From the NCBI GenBank assembly GCA_002405615.1, contig DHMD01000058.1:11709-20165 (forward strand): a stretch of 8,457 bases of DNA. The letters are read 5' to 3'. This DNA comes from Christensenella sp. UBA4651 (GTDB lineage: Bacteria > Bacillota > Clostridia > Christensenellales > UBA1242). Of the stretch, positions 6,770 through 8,457 are shown one piece after another. The notes below the pieces were generated by a model, which saw only the letters and a list, made by a program, of their open reading frames with translations, did no database searches and was not told the origin of the DNA. Position 1 is the first letter of the stretch. Each line of letters opens with the position of its first letter. Both the position numbers and the translations under genes were made by a program.

Positions 6770-7225
6770 CTATCTTCTGCAGTGAATGATTTTTAGCGGA
6801 GTATTGAGAGCAAATTGGGCGGTTTGCAATAGTTCGATGAGGCTTCGTTTGTTAGAAATTATAGGCTTAAGCAAGGCAATCCCGCAACAAGCAAAGCCGC
6901 AGGGATAGTCATAAATTAGGTCATTCAGAGTTGTTTTATGGTGGCAACACGGAGTGATTATTTGGAGCGATTCAAAATTCAAGTCGCTCGCAGCACTCAT
7001 AGCATCGCCCCACCACCCGAAGTCGATAGTCATAGCGCAACAAGGACATTTTATGCTGGTGAAATTTTGCCCGCAATCAACGAATTGCGGCACTTGCTGG
7101 CTGAAAAATGATATTTCGTCCGCTTCCGATTTTGATTTTAGAGTTTTTACCGCAGATTTTAATGCAGCTGGATTGATTTTTTCAAAAGGGTTTTGAGGGA
7201 TAATTGAAATGACTTTGTCAGACAT
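6770..7225 (-). CDS. Cys-rich putative zinc-binding protein, unknown function
   Basis: The product has 151 aa from the ATG at 7225, which has AAGGAG 6 nt upstream. A TTG at 7270 with a weaker AGGA-type site could add 15 Lys-rich residues. Cysteines are grouped: Cys51, CPCC (60-63), CCHH (93-96), Cys109, Cys113-114 and Cys149. The CPCC and TPCCHH pairs look like the two halves of a zinc ribbon, with FGWWGDAMSAAS between them and LNDLIYDYPCGFACCG after. No signal peptide or membrane segment is seen, so it is probably cytoplasmic. From memory, uncharacterised bacterial proteins with a similar CPCC / TPCC / LNDL-Y-WPAGFA layout exist, but I cannot name a family or function. It has its own promoter and lies upstream of the cas promoter on the same strand, with no clear terminator between. 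A CRISPR role is not indicated. Confidence 0.8.
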   Translation of the reverse strand: MSDKVISIIPQNPFEKINPAALKSAVKTLKSKSEADEISFFSQQVPQFVDCGQNFTSIKCPCCAMTIDFGWWGDAMSAASDLNFESLQIITPCCHHKTTLNDLIYDYPCGFACCGIALLKPIISNKRSLIELLQTAQFALNTPLKIIHCRR

Positions 7226-7301
7226 TAATAACTCCTTTTTCGCGGGCTTTTTGAATTGCTCGTTAAGCAACTCTTCCTTTGCTCACTATAATGCAAAATT
7301 G

Positions 7302-7330
7302 ATTGTACTATACATTAACACAAAAATCAA
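7302..7330 (-). promoter_or_regulatory. Candidate promoter of the Cys-rich protein gene
   Basis: On the minus strand, TTGATT at 7330-7325 and TACAAT at 7307-7302 are separated by 17 bp. Initiation near 7295 would give a leader of about 70 nt, containing both possible start codons (TTG 7270, ATG 7225). The match is moderate in AT-rich DNA. Confidence 0.5.
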
Positions 7331-7541
7331 ATTTTTGTAATAGAATCGGCTAAAATTGCAAATTTTTTAATATAAATTGACCTGCATAGCCAAAAATCTT
7401 TATTTGAAAAAAGATTTTGTCTGATAATAATTTCTTTTTGTCCTATTTACAAAATCTCAACTTTCGCCTGACTGCCAATCATAAAAATACAATGATAATG
7501 CGAAGTTGTAAAAATTCGTAAATTTTTCATTAATTTTTTTG
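7331..7541. other. AT-rich intergenic region without a gene
   Basis: No reading frame with a ribosome binding site is visible on either strand. The only structure seen is an AT hairpin, AAAATCTTT (7393-7401) with AAAGATTTT (7410-7418) around an 8-nt loop. No T-run directly follows it on the plus strand, so it is not a convincing terminator. Confidence 0.6.
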
Positions 7542-7570
7542 TTGACAACAGCCGGCAATTATGCTATAAT
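7542..7570 (+). promoter_or_regulatory. tRNA-Ser promoter
   Basis: TTGACA (7542-7547), a 17-bp spacer and TATAAT (7565-7570) with an extended -10 TGC in front form a full consensus sigma-A-type promoter. Initiation near 7577 gives a 5' leader of about 46 nt before the mature tRNA. Confidence 0.92.
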
Positions 7571-7622
7571 CGAATTATCTTAACTAAGGAGAGTGTTTTT
7601 CCGCTCGAATTTTTAAGTCTTT

Positions 7623-7713
7623 GGAGAGGTACCCAAGAGGCCGAAGGGACGTCCCTGCTAAGGACGCAGTACGGGAAACCGTAGCGAGGGTTCAAATCCC
7701 TCCCTCTCCGCCA
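7623..7713 (+). tRNA. tRNA-Ser (anticodon GCU)
   Basis: This 91-nt class II tRNA decodes AGC/AGU serine codons. The acceptor stem is GGAGAGG (7623-7629) with CCTCTCC (7703-7709), discriminator G at 7710 and genomically encoded CCA at 7711-7713. The anticodon stem CGTCC/GGACG encloses loop CTGCTAA, with the anticodon GCT at 7657-7659. The long variable arm is TACGG-GAAA-CCGTA. The T arm is GAGGG-TTCAAAT-CCCTC at 7686-7702. All arms are fully paired, so the gene looks functional. It is transcribed alone, with a long structured trailer before its terminator. Confidence 0.98.
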
Positions 7714-7717
7714 AGAG

Positions 7718-7781
7718 CGGCAATGTTTGAACCCAGACACGGTATATTATATATTCGTGAAAGGAATCGCTGGCATTGTTG
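7718..7781 (+). other. Structured 3' trailer of the tRNA-Ser transcript
   Basis: Three nested stems can be drawn. The outer is 7718-7725 with 7774-7781 (8 bp, two G-U). Next is CCAG (7733-7736) with CTGG (7770-7773). The inner is CACG (7738-7741) with CGTG (7756-7759), closing an AT-rich loop. The resulting bulges are one-sided (TTTGAAC on the left, AAAGGAATCG on the right), giving a bent rod. It starts only 4 nt after the CCA end. No reading frame with a ribosome binding site is seen. I do not recognise an RNA family; it may simply be trailer removed during tRNA 3' processing. Confidence 0.45.
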
Positions 7782-7783
7782 TA

Positions 7784-7819
7784 AAAAGAAAAGACCGTTG
7801 AGTCGGGCTTTTCTTTTTT
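7784..7819 (+). terminator. Rho-independent terminator of the tRNA-Ser unit
   Basis: AAAAGAAAAG (7784-7793) pairs with CTTTTCTTTT (7808-7817), and CCG (7795-7797) pairs with CGG (7804-7806) around the loop TTGAGT. The T-rich right arm ends in six T. The A-rich left arm may also allow termination on the minus strand. Confidence 0.88.
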
Positions 7820-7879
7820 ATGTTTACAGAAGCGGGCGAAGCTGACTACGTGTTTTTTGCTAATTTTTTGATATAAGTA

Positions 7880-7908
7880 TTGACATACAGTATAATATAT
7901 GCTATACT
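7880..7908 (+). promoter_or_regulatory. Promoter of the unassigned small RNA
   Basis: TTGACA (7880-7885), a 17-bp spacer and TATACT (7903-7908) with extended -10 TGC form a strong promoter of the same design as that of tRNA-Ser. Initiation is predicted near 7915. No protein-coding gene follows on the plus strand within the window. Confidence 0.88.
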
Positions 7909-7914
7909 CAAAAT

Positions 7915-8029
7915 TAAGGAGGGGAGACCTTGCGCTTGATTAAGTTCGTGCATTGAACGGCGCAAATTATGTTTGTGTTCCGAAGTTCCCCGGAAATACA
8001 GCAGGTTTTATGACCTGTTGTATTTTTTT
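7915..8029 (+). ncRNA. Unassigned structured small RNA, about 115 nt
   Basis: A strong promoter and a strong terminator enclose this segment, and it has no plausible coding frame, so a stable stand-alone RNA is likely. Visible pairings are TTGCGC (7930-7935) with GCGCAA (7960-7965), enclosing GTTC (7944-7947)/GAAC (7955-7958). GGGGA (7921-7925) can pair with TCCCC (7987-7991). TTCCG (7978-7982) can alternatively pair with CGGAA (7991-7995), which puts most of TTCCC in its loop, so a pseudoknot or a switch between folds is possible. An AGGAGGGG run near the 5' end could act as a C/U-rich target binder. It lacks the GGAA-capped SRP domain IV, tmRNA and RNase P signatures. I cannot assign a family. 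Confidence 0.75.
7995..8029 (+). terminator. Rho-independent terminator of the small RNA
   Basis: A 12-bp stem pairs 7995-8006 with 8013-8024 (one G-U) around the loop TTTATG, and T's run to 8029. The stem is nearly symmetric and also covers the last codons and stop of the convergent minus-strand gene, so it may serve both transcripts, although the minus-strand side lacks a clean T-run. Confidence 0.92.
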
Positions 8030-8457
8030 ATTCCCGTATGAATCTGCGCTTTATTCAAATCTCTTGCACTCACTCTAAATTCAGGCTCTTGCTTAAACAC
8101 ATCATCATCAGTTATTTCCAAAGGTTGATTTTTGATGAGGTTCTTAGCAAAAGTGCTTTTGTCAACACCTGTCCTTTTTGTTAATCCTGGATAGTTCTGG
8201 TTAATTTCCACAAGGTAAGGGTCAGCATTTTTACCATTTTCATCAAAAATTTTAATGCTTTTTAGTTTTCCTACCCTCACAATATCGCCTCGTTGTTTTA
8301 ATACTATGTATCTGCGGGTTCTCTTTGTGTCAGGGTCAATAAACATTGTTTGCCCAATAAAGACACTCCCTACTGCATTATTTTTATTAGGTTTAGTTAT
8401 AGTTGTTGAAGCGCTTTTTTTAACCGAATTCTTGTGAGTTCTCCTTTTTCGAATTTT
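8008..8457 (-). CDS. Basic protein of unknown function, 5' end outside the window
   Basis: The frame is open from the right edge to a TAA at 8010-8008: 149 residues with no start codon required inside. An ATG at 8346 would give 112 aa, but it has no ribosome binding site at a usable distance. The frame upstream of it reads smoothly into a Lys/Arg-rich segment (KIRKRRTHKNSVKKS) and VGSVFIGQTMFID, so I treat the gene as partial. The body has beta-rich stretches (RRYIVLKQRGDIVRVGKLKSIKIF, in two parts), then PYLVEINQNYPGLTKRTGVD, and a polar tail (EFRVSARDLNKAQIHTG). No membrane or signal segment is seen. The compact beta pattern faintly recalls PemK/MazF-type small barrels, but this is only a guess and I do not recognise the family. 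Confidence 0.7.
   Translation of the reverse strand, partial: KIRKRRTHKNSVKKSASTTITKPNKNNAVGSVFIGQTMFIDPDTKRTRRYIVLKQRGDIVRVGKLKSIKIFDENGKNADPYLVEINQNYPGLTKRTGVDKSTFAKNLIKNQPLEITDDDVFKQEPEFRVSARDLNKAQIHTGIKKYNRS

Noticed and set aside
7623..7713. tRNA-Ser as an integration site for a mobile element carrying the CRISPR locus
   Set aside because: No second copy of the tRNA 3' end, no integrase and no flanking direct repeat were found in the window.
7621..7845. Open frame of 74 codons on the plus strand over the tRNA
   Set aside because: It runs through the complete tRNA-Ser gene and the terminator and has no protein-like character.
195..8010. Possible UGA recoding because no gene ends in TGA
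   Set aside because: Tryptophans checked (for example in the RuvC-I motif) use TGG, and six stops are too few to infer anything.
7915..8029. Small RNA as SRP (4.5S) RNA next to tRNA-Ser, an arrangement known in Bacillota
   Set aside because: A CCGGAA...AGCAG string is present, but GGAA is not the tip of a hairpin, and the AGCAG part is the terminator stem; the SRP domain IV fold is not formed.

Overview
The window is AT-rich DNA from a bacterium, most likely a low-GC Bacillota (Firmicutes) or a relative. The evidence is consensus sigma-A-type promoters with extended -10 elements, AAGGAG/GGAGG ribosome binding sites, a CCA-encoding tRNA-Ser gene, and a type II-A CRISPR-Cas locus with csn2. 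TGG encodes Trp and all stops used are TAA or TAG, so the standard code applies. No species can be named from the sequence.

Positions 1-6723 hold an apparently intact type II-A CRISPR-Cas locus. The cas operon runs right to left on the minus strand: cas9 (1485 aa), cas1 (290 aa), cas2 (101 aa), csn2 (228 aa). Gaps are 7 bp (cas9-cas1) and 4 bp (cas1-cas2), and cas2 overlaps csn2 by 1 bp. A very short leader ending in ATTTGAG and then the CRISPR array follow. The array shows two full 36-bp repeats, two spacers and a third repeat cut by the left edge. tracrRNA is encoded on the plus strand directly in front of cas9. Its promoter overlaps the cas9 translation start region, and its body lies within the predicted 5' leader of the cas mRNA. 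Cas9, tracrRNA and the repeat-derived crRNA form the interference complex. Cas1, Cas2 and Csn2, with Cas9, acquire spacers at the ATTTGAG/repeat junction.

Positions 6770-7225 (minus) encode a 151-aa Cys-rich, probably zinc-binding protein of unknown function with its own promoter. From about 7331 to 7541 no gene is visible.

Positions 7542-7819 (plus) are a tRNA-Ser(GCU) transcription unit with a near-perfect promoter, a long structured 3' trailer and a terminator. Positions 7880-8029 (plus) are a second stand-alone RNA unit: strong promoter, about 115 nt of structured RNA that I cannot assign to a family, and a 12-bp terminator hairpin. That hairpin overlaps the 3' end of a convergent minus-strand gene (8008 to the right edge), which encodes a basic protein of unknown function with no start codon in the window.

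The most interesting points are the Cas9 itself (enlarged recognition lobe, no Arg-x-Arg at the expected PAM-reading site), the compact tracrRNA/cas9 divergent overlap with a tracrRNA 5' hairpin, and the unassigned 115-nt RNA. The system class is known. I see no evidence for a wholly new defence type.
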